64,000 bases of DNA from contig NZ_VIUE01000004.1 of the NCBI RefSeq assembly GCF_007828215.1, positions 248,001 through 312,000 of the forward strand, given 5' to 3'. This stretch comes from Pseudomonas sp. SJZ074. GTDB taxonomy: Bacteria > Pseudomonadota > Gammaproteobacteria > Pseudomonadales > Pseudomonadaceae. Below the pieces are notes generated by a model that had not been told where the DNA came from, searched no databases, and saw nothing but the letters and a program-made list of their open reading frames with translations. A program made the position numbers and the translations under genes. Shown piece after piece: positions 16,739-28,184 of this stretch. Each line of letters begins with the position of its first letter. The first letter of the stretch is position 1.

Positions 16739-16993
16739 TCAAGGGGAAATCGGGTCACTGGCCGGAAAGGTTTCCTCCAGCGCGTCGTCCAGTTGTTTAT
16801 TGGTCACGTCCCGCTCCCCGACCTTGCCGCTGCGCTCGCAATGGCAATCGGGGGCCGGACAGGGTTCGCCGTTGGGATGCTGCTCCGCGCAGGCCTGGCT
16901 GCAATACGCCTCGCCGTCGTGGTTGAACATCCGCTGCGGATCCACCTCGCATTGGCAATCGGGGCAACCGCATTTCATCTTCGACTCGCTCAT
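16739..16993 (-). CDS. pmtA: Bacterial metallothionein
   Basis: An 84-aa Cys-rich metal-binding protein. It has nine Cys in the pseudomonad metallothionein pattern: CGCPDCQC (near 8-15), YCSQAC and CPAPDCHC, plus a central FNHDGEAYC zinc-finger-like piece. It sequesters Zn, Cd or Cu in the cytoplasm. The C-terminal tail ends with DDALEETFPASDPISP, a motif I know from unrelated small bacterial proteins. The start follows AGGAG. It is the last gene of a likely three-gene operon, 10 bp after an 89-aa unknown gene. Confidence 0.9.
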   Translation of the reverse strand: MSESKMKCGCPDCQCEVDPQRMFNHDGEAYCSQACAEQHPNGEPCPAPDCHCERSGKVGERDVTNKQLDDALEETFPASDPISP

Positions 16994-17003
16994 GCTTCTT
17001 CTC

Positions 17004-17273
17004 CTAGGAGCCCACCAGCAACTGGACCTCCAGATTGGCTGCCGCGATACCGTGCTTGACCACATACACCTCGGCGTCCCAGCCTTTGGTCAGGTTGCGG
17101 TAGGACTGGATGCCAAGGGCCGTGCCGCTGCTCCATTCCATGACGTCACCGACGTCGATATCGTTGGCAGAACGCAGTTCGAGCACGGTATGGCCGTCAT
17201 CCTGCGCCACATACACACCCACCATTGCGCTCTGTCGGTTGATGGCGCGTACCTCACCACTGGTCTGATTCAT
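17004..17273 (-). CDS. Conserved hypothetical protein, 89 aa
   Basis: MNQTSGEVRAINRQSAMVGV opens a compact, all-beta-looking protein. Alternating hydrophobic strands and the phrases VYVAQDD and VGDVMEWSS suggest an OB-like or small barrel fold. No signal or membrane segment. It lies between the ferritin-like and metallothionein genes with 56- and 10-bp gaps, so it is probably co-expressed under stress. Function unknown. Confidence 0.7.
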   Translation of the reverse strand: MNQTSGEVRAINRQSAMVGVYVAQDDGHTVLELRSANDIDVGDVMEWSSGTALGIQSYRNLTKGWDAEVYVVKHGIAAANLEVQLLVGS

Positions 17274-17329
17274 ACACCTCCTCTATGCGCCGGGCGAACG
17301 GCCGGCCCTGGATCGGCCGCCCTTCACGT

Positions 17330-17839
17330 TCAGCGCTTGGCTTCGGTATGGGGATTGTCGGAGCGTTCCAGGAACGCCTGGGTGATCTCCGGCAAGTGGT
17401 CGCGCAGCCAGTCGGCCATGGCGATCTCCTGTGGCAGGATCTGTTCGCAGGCCCGCTGGGTATCGACGTCGCCGGCCGCTTTCGCCGCCGCGATCAGCAC
17501 GGTGTAGGAAGCGATTTCCAGGTTCTCGAATACGTAGCCACTCATCGCGCCCTTGACCACTTCATCGCTCATGGTCATGCCACCCACCGCCTGGCCGAAA
17601 GCCATGAGCTTGCCGGCCATGTCCTTGATCATCGACGTGCTCCCGCCCAGGCGCTGGATGCATTCCTCCACCAGCTTCTGTTGCCCGAGGGTTTCCTGCA
17701 GATGCTCTTCGATGCGGGCCTTGAGCACCGGGTAATGCTTCAGCCGCTCGGCCTGGGCCTTGAGCATTTTTTCCGCTTGCTGCTCCATGGCATGGGCGTC
17801 GTTGAGCCAATCCAGCAGGTTCTCTTTAGGCGTTGCCAT
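17330..17839 (-). CDS. YciE/YciF-like ferritin-fold protein (DUF892)
   Basis: A 169-aa four-helix protein. LLDWLNDAHAMEQQAEKML matches the family N-terminus. Conserved Glu and His residues recur in EEHLQETLGQQKLVEEC and FENLEIASY, a likely di-metal site. The family is induced by osmotic and stationary stress; its chemistry is not established. The start follows AAGGAGAAGGAA. First gene of a likely operon with the 89-aa gene and the metallothionein gene. Confidence 0.87.
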   Translation of the reverse strand: MATPKENLLDWLNDAHAMEQQAEKMLKAQAERLKHYPVLKARIEEHLQETLGQQKLVEECIQRLGGSTSMIKDMAGKLMAFGQAVGGMTMSDEVVKGAMSGYVFENLEIASYTVLIAAAKAAGDVDTQRACEQILPQEIAMADWLRDHLPEITQAFLERSDNPHTEAKR

Positions 17840-17995
17840 TTCCTTCTCCTTTTCCGTGGTCGAGACTGCACCGCAGCGCGACGATTCTGAAATACCGCAC
17901 ATAAAAGTGGATGTTCCAGGCAGTGGGAAAGTTTGAAGGAACCGCGATGCGGGACGACGAAAGGTGTTACGACAGGCGTGAGTCCACCACCACTT

Positions 17996-18086
17996 CCTGT
18001 GGGAGCGGCTTGCTCGCGAAAGCGGTTATCCGTCGACATTGATATCACTGACAAATAGCATTCGCGAGCAAGCCCGCTCCCACAGG
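17996..18086. repeat. REP doublet (GGGAGCGGGCTTGCTCGCGAA type)
   Basis: Two inverted copies bounded by CCTGTGGGAGCGG and CCCGCTCCCACAGG, between the DUF892 and lysR genes. Confidence 0.8.
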
Positions 18087-18094
18087 TCTTGGGC

Positions 18095-18997
18095 TCAGTG
18101 CATGCCCAATCGAGCACCCAAGCCCTGATCCTTGAGGGTATCGAACAGCGCCTGCGCCGCCGCCGAGAGTTCGTGTCCCGGTTTGGTCAGCACGCCGATG
18201 GCGCGCTCCACCACCGGATCGCGCAAGGTGATGCAACGGGCCCCCAGCTCATGCATCTGCCCGATGCACAGCGCCGGCACCGCGCTCACCCCCAGGCCGC
18301 TGGCGACCATGCGTCCGACCGTCGCCAACTGATGGCTTTCGAACTCCACTGGCAGCTTCATGCCCCGGACCTGGAGATGCTCCTCCAGCATCACCCGCAC
18401 GGTAGAGGGCCTTTGCAGGGTGATGAATGGCTGTTCCAACAATGTCTGCCACTGGATTTCATTGCGTTGGGCCAACGGCGAATCCAGCGGCACCACCGCG
18501 ACGAAGCGATCCAGGTACAACGGCGTGAACGCCAGGGACGAACCCTGCAGCGGCTCGAACGCAACGCCCAGTTCGACGTGACGGTCACGCACCATCTCCA
18601 GCACCTGTTCGTTGATCACATCGTTGACTGTAACGTTGACATTCGGATAGCGGGCGCGGAAGGTCTTGAGGATCGGTGGCAGCAGGTTGCCGGCAAACGA
18701 CGGCATCGCCGCCAGGGTCACCCGTCCGCGTTGCAAGGTGAAGCGCTGGCGCATCTCATCCTCGGCGTTGTCCCAGTCGGCAATCAGCCGCCGGGCCAGG
18801 GGCAACAGGGATTCACCCTCGGGCGTCAGTGCCACGTTGCGGGTGTTGCGGCTGAACAGGCGCCCACCCAGACCCTCTTCCAGGGCCTTGATGGTCAGGC
18901 TCAGGGCCGACTGCGACAGATGCAGTCGCTCGCAGGCCACGGCGAAACTCAGGCTCTGGGCCACGGCAAGAAAGGCACGGATCTGCTTGAGGGTCAT
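18095..18997 (-). CDS. dhcR: LysR-family regulator of the CoA-transferase genes
   Basis: A 300-aa LysR protein. The helix-turn-helix is at about 3-62 (SFAVACERLHLSQSALSLTIKALE region) and the effector domain at 90-295. It is divergent from the CoA-transferase/thiolase operon, the order seen for PA1998 (DhcR), PA1999, PA2000 and PA2001 in P. aeruginosa. A TTGA-N6-TCAA palindrome lies in the shared region. The symbol rests on synteny; the inducer would be a carnitine breakdown product or acetoacetate. Confidence 0.8.
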   Translation of the reverse strand: MTLKQIRAFLAVAQSLSFAVACERLHLSQSALSLTIKALEEGLGGRLFSRNTRNVALTPEGESLLPLARRLIADWDNAEDEMRQRFTLQRGRVTLAAMPSFAGNLLPPILKTFRARYPNVNVTVNDVINEQVLEMVRDRHVELGVAFEPLQGSSLAFTPLYLDRFVAVVPLDSPLAQRNEIQWQTLLEQPFITLQRPSTVRVMLEEHLQVRGMKLPVEFESHQLATVGRMVASGLGVSAVPALCIGQMHELGARCITLRDPVVERAIGVLTKPGHELSAAAQALFDTLKDQGLGARLGMH

Positions 18998-19059
18998 GGG
19001 GGTCGCTTCGCTCCAGCGGCAAGCCGTAAGTTTCGAGCCGCAAGTAACCGGCGGCGATT

Positions 19060-19075
19060 ATTGAGCTTTATCAAT
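19060..19075. promoter_or_regulatory. LysR-type T-N11-A palindrome
   Basis: ATTGA-N6-TCAAT has the T-N11-A form recognised by LysR proteins. It lies between dhcR and the CoA-transferase operon. Confidence 0.5.
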
Positions 19076-19165
19076 TAATCCAATCTAAAAATCAACTTAA
19101 CAAATATATGACTTGGCGCAACACTGCATTCCATTGCGACCCCATCAAGAATAAAAGAGGTGTCT

Positions 19166-19864
19166 ATGGCAGGTTTCGACAAACGCGTGAGTTCCTATGA
19201 AGAAGCGCTGGCGGGCTTGAAGGATGGCATGACCGTCATCGCCGGTGGCTTCGGCCTGTGCGGCATTCCGGAAAACCTGATCGCCGAGATCAAGCGCAAG
19301 GGCATCCGCGACCTCACCGTCGTGTCCAACAACTGCGGCGTCGACGGCTTCGGCCTCGGTGTGCTCCTGGAAGACCGGCAGATCCGCAAGGTGATTGCCT
19401 CCTATGTGGGCGAGAACGCCCTCTTCGAGCAGCAATTGTTGAGCGGCGAAATCGAAGTCCAACTCACCCCCCAGGGCACCCTCGCGGAAAAAATGCGTGC
19501 CGGCGGTGCTGGTATCCCCGCATTCTTCACGGCCACCGGCGTCGGTACCCCGGTGGCCGAAGGCAAGGAAGTGCGTGAATTCCACGGCCGCCAGTACCTG
19601 ATGGAAGAATCCATCACCGGCGACTTCGCCATTGTCAAAGGCTGGAAAGCCGACCATTTCGGCAACGTGGTCTATCGCCACACCGCGCAGAACTTCAATC
19701 CGCTGGCCGCCACGGCAGGCAAGATCACCGTGGTCGAAGTCGAAGAGATCGTCGAACCCGGCGAACTGGACCCGACGCAGATCCATACCCCAGGCATCTA
19801 CGTCGACCGGATCATCTGTGGCACGTTCGAGAAGCGCATCGAACAGCGCACCGTGCGCAAGTGA
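19166..19864 (+). CDS. dhcA: 3-oxoacid / dehydrocarnitine CoA-transferase, subunit A
   Basis: A 232-aa family I CoA-transferase alpha subunit. [13 protein letters not shown] (near 26-38) and [15 protein letters not shown] (near 54-68) are family signatures. With subunit B it moves CoA from succinyl-CoA (or a similar donor) to acetoacetate or 3-dehydrocarnitine. The start MAGFDKRV follows AAGAGG; an ATG two codons upstream is less well spaced. dhcB follows after a 36-bp gap, then the thiolase. The naming follows synteny with PA1999; plain succinyl-CoA:acetoacetate transferase (ScoA) is the alternative. Confidence 0.88.
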   Translation: MAGFDKRVSSYEEALAGLKDGMTVIAGGFGLCGIPENLIAEIKRKGIRDLTVVSNNCGVDGFGLGVLLEDRQIRKVIASYVGENALFEQQLLSGEIEVQLTPQGTLAEKMRAGGAGIPAFFTATGVGTPVAEGKEVREFHGRQYLMEESITGDFAIVKGWKADHFGNVVYRHTAQNFNPLAATAGKITVVEVEEIVEPGELDPTQIHTPGIYVDRIICGTFEKRIEQRTVRK

Positions 19865-19891
19865 TCCCCTGCCCCTCGGCCCGAATGAAGG

Positions 19892-19899
19892 AATAACAA
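19892..19899 (+). promoter_or_regulatory. AATAACAA Hfq/Crc-type motif at the dhcB start
   Basis: A perfect AAYAAYAA motif sits between the AAGGA ribosome site and the dhcB ATG, a classic position for Hfq/Crc translational repression. Confidence 0.5.
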
Positions 19900-19900
19900 C

Positions 19901-20566
19901 ATGGCACTTTCCCGCGAACAAATGGCTCAACGCGTCGCCCGCGAAATGCAGGACGGCTATTACGTGAACCTGGGTATCGGCATCCCCACCCTGGTTGCCA
20001 ACTACATTCCCGAAGGCATGGAAGTCATGCTGCAATCGGAAAACGGCTTGCTCGGTATGGGCGCGTTCCCCACCGAGGACGAAGTCGACGCCGACATGAT
20101 CAATGCCGGCAAGCAGACCGTCACCGCGCGCATCGGCGCATCGATCTTTTCTTCAGCCGAATCGTTCGCCATGATCCGCGGCGGTCACATCGACCTGACC
20201 GTGCTCGGCGCGTTCGAGGTGGATGTCGAAGGCAACATTGCCTCGTGGATGATCCCCGGCAAGCTGGTCAAGGGCATGGGCGGTGCGATGGACCTGGTGG
20301 CCGGCGCCGAGAACATCATTGTGACCATGACCCACGCGTCCAAGGATGGCGAATCGAAACTGCTGCCCCGTTGCAGCCTGCCGCTGACCGGTGCCGGTTG
20401 TATCAAGCGCGTTCTGACCGACCTGGCCTACCTGGAAATCCAGGACGGCGCCTTCATCCTGAAAGAACGGGCCCCGGGTGTCAGCGTCGAGGAAATCGTC
20501 GCCAAGACCGCCGGCAAATTGATCGTGCCGGACCATGTGCCTGAAATGCAGTTCGCTGCCCAGTGA
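19901..20566 (+). CDS. dhcB: 3-oxoacid / dehydrocarnitine CoA-transferase, subunit B
   Basis: A 221-aa family I CoA-transferase beta subunit. The catalytic Glu lies in SENGLLGMG (near 47-55), the usual SENG motif. [13 protein letters not shown] and [15 protein letters not shown] are further signatures. It partners the upstream subunit; the thiolase gene begins 11 bp after its stop, so all three are one operon. Confidence 0.9.
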   Translation: MALSREQMAQRVAREMQDGYYVNLGIGIPTLVANYIPEGMEVMLQSENGLLGMGAFPTEDEVDADMINAGKQTVTARIGASIFSSAESFAMIRGGHIDLTVLGAFEVDVEGNIASWMIPGKLVKGMGGAMDLVAGAENIIVTMTHASKDGESKLLPRCSLPLTGAGCIKRVLTDLAYLEIQDGAFILKERAPGVSVEEIVAKTAGKLIVPDHVPEMQFAAQ

Positions 20567-20577
20567 GGAGAGATTCG

Positions 20578-21759
20578 ATGCAAGAAGTCGTGATTGTCGC
20601 CGCCACCCGTACCGCCATCGGCAGCTTCCAGGGTTCGCTGGCTTCCATTGCTGCACCGGAACTCGGCGCAGCGGTGATCCGCCGCCTGCTGGAGCAGACC
20701 GGGATTTCCGGCGAGCAGGTCGATGAAGTGATTCTTGGCCAGGTACTGACCGCAGGCTCCGGGCAGAACCCGGCGCGCCAGGCGTCGATCCTGGCCGGGC
20801 TGCCCCACGCCGTGCCGGCGATGACCCTGAACAAGGTCTGCGGCTCCGGCCTCAAGGCGCTGCATCTCGGTGCCCAGGCCATCCGCTGTGGGGATGCCGA
20901 CGTCATCATCGCCGGCGGCATGGAGAACATGAGCCTGGCCCCCTACGTGCTGCCCGCCGCCCGCACGGGCCTGCGCATGGGCCACGCGCAGATGATCGAC
21001 AGCATGATCACCGATGGCTTGTGGGATGCTTTCAACGATTACCACATGGGCATCACTGCCGAGAACCTGGTGGACAAGTACGGCATCAGTCGCGAAGAAC
21101 AGGATGCCTTCGCCGCCGCGTCCCAGCAGAAGGCCGTGGCCGCGATTGAAGGTGGCCGTTTCGCCGATGAGATCACGCCGATCCAGATTCCCCAGCGCAA
21201 GGGCGATCCGCTGACTTTTGCCACCGACGAGCAACCACGGGCCGGCACCACCGCCGAATCCCTGGGCAAACTCAAGCCCGCCTTCAAGAAGGACGGCAGT
21301 GTCACCGCGGGCAACGCTTCGTCGCTCAACGACGGTGCGGCGGCGGTGCTGCTGATGAGCGCTGAAAAGGCCAAGGCCCTGGGCTTGCCGGTACTGGCGA
21401 AAATCAGTGCCTACGCCAACGCCGGCGTCGACCCGGCCATCATGGGCATCGGCCCGGTCTCGGCCACCCGCCGCTGCCTGGACAAAGCCGGCTGGTCCCT
21501 GGAGCAACTGGACCTGATCGAAGCCAACGAAGCCTTTGCCGCCCAGTCGCTGGCGGTGGCCAGGGAGCTGAAGTGGGACATGGACAAGGTCAACGTCAAT
21601 GGCGGCGCCATTGCCCTGGGCCACCCGATCGGCGCGTCGGGTTGCCGGGTACTGGTGTCGTTGTTGCATGAGATGATCAAGCGCGATGCCAGGAAAGGCC
21701 TTGCAACATTGTGCATCGGCGGCGGCCAGGGCGTGGCCCTGGCCCTGGAACGGCCGTAA
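20578..21759 (+). CDS. atoB: Acetyl-CoA C-acetyltransferase (thiolase)
   Basis: A 393-aa thiolase that splits acetoacetyl-CoA into two acetyl-CoA. The acylated Cys lies in [15 protein letters not shown] (near 84-98). The His in [12 protein letters not shown] and the Cys in [14 protein letters not shown] complete the catalytic set. It completes the operon: the CoA-transferase makes acetoacetyl-CoA and this enzyme cleaves it. The start follows GAGGAGA. Confidence 0.93.
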   Translation: MQEVVIVAATRTAIGSFQGSLASIAAPELGAAVIRRLLEQTGISGEQVDEVILGQVLTAGSGQNPARQASILAGLPHAVPAMTLNKVCGSGLKALHLGAQAIRCGDADVIIAGGMENMSLAPYVLPAARTGLRMGHAQMIDSMITDGLWDAFNDYHMGITAENLVDKYGISREEQDAFAAASQQKAVAAIEGGRFADEITPIQIPQRKGDPLTFATDEQPRAGTTAESLGKLKPAFKKDGSVTAGNASSLNDGAAAVLLMSAEKAKALGLPVLAKISAYANAGVDPAIMGIGPVSATRRCLDKAGWSLEQLDLIEANEAFAAQSLAVARELKWDMDKVNVNGGAIALGHPIGASGCRVLVSLLHEMIKRDARKGLATLCIGGGQGVALALERP

Positions 21760-21823
21760 TCGGCAACGGGCTCAACGGCGGCTGAGCGGACCCACGAATA
21801 TCCGCACAGCCACCGGCAACACC

Positions 21824-21857
21824 ACCGGCACAACCTCGGTTGCGCCGGTTTTTTTTT
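21824..21857 (+). terminator. Terminator of the dhcAB-atoB operon
   Basis: The ACCGGC/GCCGGT stem, with an inner CAA/TTG pairing, is followed by a run of eight or more T. Confidence 0.85.
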
Positions 21858-21892
21858 GCCTGCTGACTGTCGGGGTGATGTTGGCTGTGATG

Positions 21893-21996
21893 ACGCTATC
21901 GCGAGCAGGCTCGCTCCCACAATGAGTCTTCAGTGAGCACGCATTCTGTGACCGGTGCAAATCCCTTGTGGGAGCGAGCCTGCTCGCGATAGCGGC
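21893..21996. repeat. REP doublet (TGTGGGAGCGAG type)
   Basis: Two inverted copies of GGGAGCGAGCCTGCTCGCGA flank about 45 bp, between the atoB and gntR genes. Confidence 0.8.
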
Positions 21997-21999
21997 CGA

Positions 22000-22710
22000 T
22001 CAGGCCCCCGCGCCAAACCGGTCACGGCTGTTGGTCAAATGCAGCCACATGGCGGCGCGGGCGGCGTCGGAGTCCTGGCGTTTGATGGCATTGAAGATGG
22101 CCTCGTGTTCGAGGTTGGCCAACTGTGCCAGCTTCCCCAGATCAACCTGACCCCTTTCGGCCACGTTCACCCGGGTCCTGGGGATCATCGCGCTGCCCAG
22201 GTGCTGCATGACTTCGACAAAACAGGTGTTGGCCGTGGCCTCGGCGATAAGCAGGTGGAAACGCCGGTCGGCCTCGACGCAACTGTCGTTGTTGCTGAGC
22301 AACCGCTGGTAGTCATCCAGCGCCTGGCGCATCTGCTGCAAGTGCTGTTCGCTGCGACGTTGGGCCGCCAGGGCAGCCGCCTGGGTTTCCAGGCCCAGGC
22401 GCAGCTCCAGGATGCCGCGCACCCCTGCCGCGGTATCGACATTGAGGCGTAACCCCGGCTCGCCGGTTTGCTCCAGCACGAAGGTGCCGATGCCATGGCG
22501 CGTCTCCACTAGCCCCGAAGCCTGCAACTTGGAAATGGCCTCGCGTACCACCGTGCGGCTGACGCCATGCTCGAGCACGATGGCGCCTTCGGAAGGCAGC
22601 TTCTGCCCCGGTTTCAACTGTCCCAACAGGATGCTCTGGCTGAGCTTCGCCACCAGATCGTGGGCCAGGTTGTGGGTACGTTTGCGCTGGGGCGCGTCGG
22701 TGTCTTGCAT
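22000..22710 (-). CDS. gudR: FadR-subfamily GntR regulator of glucarate use
   Basis: A 236-aa regulator. The winged helix at about 10-80 (LPSEGAIVLEHGVSRTVVREAISKL region) is GntR type. The C-terminal all-helical FCD domain (about 100-225) has the metal/ligand His and Asp residues. It is divergent from the glucarate transporter and dehydratase genes. A TTGTATGACAA site matching the FadR-type consensus TNGTNNNACNA lies 79 bp upstream of it. The likely ligand is glucarate or galactarate; the symbol is inferred from context. Confidence 0.82.
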   Translation of the reverse strand: MQDTDAPQRKRTHNLAHDLVAKLSQSILLGQLKPGQKLPSEGAIVLEHGVSRTVVREAISKLQASGLVETRHGIGTFVLEQTGEPGLRLNVDTAAGVRGILELRLGLETQAAALAAQRRSEQHLQQMRQALDDYQRLLSNNDSCVEADRRFHLLIAEATANTCFVEVMQHLGSAMIPRTRVNVAERGQVDLGKLAQLANLEHEAIFNAIKRQDSDAARAAMWLHLTNSRDRFGAGA

Positions 22711-22788
22711 CGCCGGGGTTCCTCGAATACAGGCTGACTGATCCTACCACCCACGGGCTTGAGCGTGTTCACCATGACGAAGCTTAAC

Positions 22789-22799
22789 TTGTATGACAA
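22789..22799. promoter_or_regulatory. FadR-type operator
   Basis: TTGTATGACAA fits TNGTNNNACNA fully. The half-site TTGTATGA recurs at 22978-22985 close to gudP. Both lie between gudR and gudP. Confidence 0.6.
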
Positions 22800-22977
22800 C
22801 ACACCGAATATCAATCTCTCCCTGACTATCCACTCAGTTGACAGACTTCCTTTATGGCAACCAGCCACACGGCGAAATGACTCAAAAAAGCCACACAAAC
22901 CAATAAATACGGCATAAGCAGCCTCACCACACTTTCCAAATCTCATCAAAAACAGCTTGTCATCGAAAAAAATCAAG

Positions 22978-22985
22978 TTGTATGA
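22978..22985. promoter_or_regulatory. Second GudR-like half-site
   Basis: TTGTATGA repeats the first eight bases of the 22789 operator but lacks the second half. It is 71 bp before the gudP start. Confidence 0.35.
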
Positions 22986-23022
22986 TGTCTATCAACATCG
23001 ACGCCTGCTCGATGCCCCGCAT

Positions 23023-23030
23023 AAAAACAA
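23023..23030 (+). promoter_or_regulatory. Possible Hfq/Crc A-rich motif upstream of gudP
   Basis: AAAAACAA fits AAnAAnAA and lies just before the GGGAG ribosome site of gudP. Confidence 0.35.
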
Positions 23031-23048
23031 TGAGTGGGAGAAAAACCA

Positions 23049-24395
23049 GTGAACACATCCAGCCTCAAGGCGAATGCCGACGCGGATCCGGTGCTGTTGT
23101 CGGCCATATCCAAGGTCAAGCGCCACATTCTGCCGCTGTTCGTCATCATGTTTATCGTCAACTACATCGACCGTGTGAACATCGGCTTCGTGCGTGCCCA
23201 TATGGAGCACGACCTGGGCATCGGTGCGGCGGCCTATGGCTTCGGTGCCGGCCTGTTCTTCATCGGTTACGCGCTGTTCGAAGTCCCTTCCAACATCCTG
23301 CTGCAAAGAATCGGCGCACGTATCTGGCTGACCCGCATCATGCTCACCTGGGGCCTGGTGGCCGCTGGCATGGCCTTCATCCAGAACGAAACCCACTTCT
23401 ACATCCTGCGCTTTCTGCTGGGTGTGGCCGAGGCCGGTTTCTTTCCCGGCGTGATCTATTACTTCACCCGCTGGCTCCCAGCCGTCGAGCGTGGCAAAGC
23501 CATCGCCATCTTCCTTAGCGGCTCGGCCATTGCTTCGCTGATCTCCGGCCCATTGTCCGGGTTGCTGCTGCAGATCAACGGCCTGGGCATGCACGGCTGG
23601 CAATGGATGTACTTCATCGAAGGGATGTTCTCTGTCGGTCTGTGCGTCTTCGTCTGGTTCTGGCTGGACTCCAAGCCCCACGACGCCAAGTGGCTTAACC
23701 GTGAAGAACAGGATGCACTGGTAAAAACCATCGATGACGAACAACGGGCCCGCGAAGCGGCCACCCCCGTCAAGTTGTCCATCGGCCAGTTGCTCAAGGA
23801 TCGCCAGATCATCCTGTTCTGCCTGATCTACTTCTTCATTCAGCTGACGATCTACGCCGCCACGTTCTGGCTGCCGAGCATCATCAAGAAGATGGGCGAC
23901 CTCAGTGACTTCCAGGTCGGGATGTTCAACTCGATTCCCTGGCTGTTGTCGATCGTCGGCATGTACGCCTTCGCCTCGATGTCGGCCAAATGGAAGTTCC
24001 AGCAAGCCTGGGTGGCGGCTGCGCTGCTGATTGCGGCGGCAGGGATGTTCATGTCCACCGTCGGCGGGCCGATTTTCGCTTTCGTCGCCATCTGCTTCGC
24101 GGCCCTGGGTTTCAAGTCGGCATCGTCGCTGTTCTGGCCGATCCCCCAGGCGTACCTGGATGCTCGGGTGGCGGCCGGCGTCATCGCGCTGATCAACTCG
24201 GTGGGCAACCTCGGCGGGTTCGTCGCCCCGACGACGTTCGGCCTGCTGGAGCAGCACACCGGCTCGATCCAGGGCGGCCTCTACGGCTTGGCGGGCACGT
24301 CCATCATTGCCGCGATCATCGTCTTTGCCGCGCGCAATGTGCCCAAGCCCAAAGCCGCAGCGACACCAGCCAATCCGACGGCCAGCCACGTCTGA
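23049..24395 (+). CDS. gudP: MFS glucarate/galactarate transporter (ACS family)
   Basis: A 448-aa, 12-helix carrier of the anion:cation symporter family. [17 protein letters not shown] is the typical TM1 end of GudP/ExuT relatives. [19 protein letters not shown] and [17 protein letters not shown] are further family motifs. The start is the GTG after TGGGAG; a GTG five codons upstream falls on the ribosome site itself. It lies 28 bp before gudD. D-glucarate or galactarate import is inferred from that pairing. Confidence 0.85.
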   Translation: MNTSSLKANADADPVLLSAISKVKRHILPLFVIMFIVNYIDRVNIGFVRAHMEHDLGIGAAAYGFGAGLFFIGYALFEVPSNILLQRIGARIWLTRIMLTWGLVAAGMAFIQNETHFYILRFLLGVAEAGFFPGVIYYFTRWLPAVERGKAIAIFLSGSAIASLISGPLSGLLLQINGLGMHGWQWMYFIEGMFSVGLCVFVWFWLDSKPHDAKWLNREEQDALVKTIDDEQRAREAATPVKLSIGQLLKDRQIILFCLIYFFIQLTIYAATFWLPSIIKKMGDLSDFQVGMFNSIPWLLSIVGMYAFASMSAKWKFQQAWVAAALLIAAAGMFMSTVGGPIFAFVAICFAALGFKSASSLFWPIPQAYLDARVAAGVIALINSVGNLGGFVAPTTFGLLEQHTGSIQGGLYGLAGTSIIAAIIVFAARNVPKPKAAATPANPTASHV

Positions 24396-24423
24396 TCATT
24401 CGACTCGTTCAAGGATAAGTACA

Positions 24424-25767
24424 ATGAATTCACAAGAAGCCAGTAAAGCCCCGATCATCACCAGCATGCAGATCGTGCCCGTGGCCGGCCATGACGGCAT
24501 GCTGCTGAACCTCAGCGGCGCCCATGGCCCATTCTTCACCCGCAACGTGGTCATTCTCAAGGACAACGCCGGCCGCACCGGTGTCGGCGAAGTGCCCGGT
24601 GGCGAGCGCATTCGCCAGACTCTCGAGGACGCCCGGGCGCTGGTGGTCGGCAACCCCATCGGCACCTATCAGAAGATCCTCAACAGCGTGCGCCAGGCGT
24701 TCGCCGACCGCGATGCCGGTGGCCGTGGCCTGCAGACCTTCGACCTGCGCATCACCATCCATGCGGTCACCGGCCTGGAAGCGGCCTTGCTGGACCTGCT
24801 CGGCCAGCACCTGGACGTACCGGTCGCAGCCCTGCTCGGCGAAGGCCAGCAGCGCGATGAAGTGAAGATGCTGGGGTATCTCTTTTATGTTGGTGATCGC
24901 CAGCAGACCGACCTGCCCTATCGCAGCGAGCCGGATGCCGACAATGACTGGTTCCGCGTACGCCACGACAAAGCCCTGGACGCCGCCGCCGTGGTGCGCC
25001 TGGCCGAAGCCGCACATGCGCGCTACGGCTTCCAGGACTTCAAGCTCAAGGGTGGCGTACTCAAGGGCGACGAAGAGATCGAAGCGGTCACCGCTTTGGC
25101 CGAACGCTTTCCCCAGGCGCGCATCACCCTGGACCCGAACGGCGCCTGGTCGCTCAAGGAAGCCATCCGCCTGTGCCGTGACCAGCACCGGGTACTGGCC
25201 TATGCCGAAGACCCTTGCGGCGCCGAGAACGGTTATTCGGGCCGCGAGGTCATGGCGGAGTTTCGCCGTGCCACCGGCCTGAAAACCGCCACCAACATGA
25301 TTGCCACCGACTGGCGCGAGATGGGCCACGCGATCACCTTGCAGTCAGTGGACATTCCCTTGGCCGATCCGCACTTCTGGACCATGCAGGGTTCGGTGCG
25401 GGTGGCGCAGATGTGCAATGAGTGGGGCTTGACCTGGGGCTCGCACTCCAACAATCACTTCGATATTTCCCTGGCGATGTTCACCCACGTGGCAGCGGCC
25501 GCACCGGGTGATATCACGGCCATCGACACTCACTGGATCTGGCAGGACGGTCAACGACTGACCAAGGCGCCCTTGCAGATCCAGGGCGGCTGCGTGCCGG
25601 TGCCGAAGAAGCCGGGGCTGGGGATCGAGCTGGACATGGATCAACTTGCCAAAGCCCATGAGCTGTACAAAGGCATGGGGCTGGGCGCGCGGGACGATGC
25701 GGTGGCGATGCAGTATCTGATTCCAGGCTGGACGTTCAATAACAAGCAGCCGTGTCTGGTGCGTTGA
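24424..25767 (+). CDS. gudD: Glucarate dehydratase
   Basis: A 447-aa enolase-superfamily enzyme converting D-glucarate (and L-idarate) to 5-keto-4-deoxyglucarate. The catalytic KxK is in FQDFKLKGG (near 205). Metal ligands are Asp in [10 protein letters not shown], Glu in YAEDPCG, and Asn/Asp in TNMIATD. The general-base His lies in [10 protein letters not shown]. The family length is about 446 aa. Later pathway genes (kdgD and araE-like) are not in this window. Confidence 0.93.
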   Translation: MNSQEASKAPIITSMQIVPVAGHDGMLLNLSGAHGPFFTRNVVILKDNAGRTGVGEVPGGERIRQTLEDARALVVGNPIGTYQKILNSVRQAFADRDAGGRGLQTFDLRITIHAVTGLEAALLDLLGQHLDVPVAALLGEGQQRDEVKMLGYLFYVGDRQQTDLPYRSEPDADNDWFRVRHDKALDAAAVVRLAEAAHARYGFQDFKLKGGVLKGDEEIEAVTALAERFPQARITLDPNGAWSLKEAIRLCRDQHRVLAYAEDPCGAENGYSGREVMAEFRRATGLKTATNMIATDWREMGHAITLQSVDIPLADPHFWTMQGSVRVAQMCNEWGLTWGSHSNNHFDISLAMFTHVAAAAPGDITAIDTHWIWQDGQRLTKAPLQIQGGCVPVPKKPGLGIELDMDQLAKAHELYKGMGLGARDDAVAMQYLIPGWTFNNKQPCLVR

Positions 25768-25813
25768 TCTTCCTGTGATCCCCAGGAAGACCTGTTTACC
25801 AAGCCTTATACAG

Positions 25814-25902
25814 TGTGGGAGCGGGCTTGCTCGCGAAAGCGGTCTGACAGTCGACATCTTTGCTGACTGTCAGCCCCCTTCGCGAGCAAGCCCGCTCCCA
25901 CA
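25814..25902. repeat. REP doublet (GGGAGCGGGCTTGCTCGCGAA type)
   Basis: Two inverted copies separate the convergent gudD and glgB genes. Confidence 0.8.
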
Positions 25903-25938
25903 TTTGGCTAGGGCAAACTTAACGGATCACGCCGGAGG

Positions 25939-28173
<2,235 letters not shown>

Positions 28174-28184
28174 GATGCTCTCCA

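Noticed and set aside
16541..16926. Overlapping + strand frames upstream of the metallothionein gene
   Set aside because: Arg/Pro-rich, no ribosome site, partly opposite the metallothionein gene.
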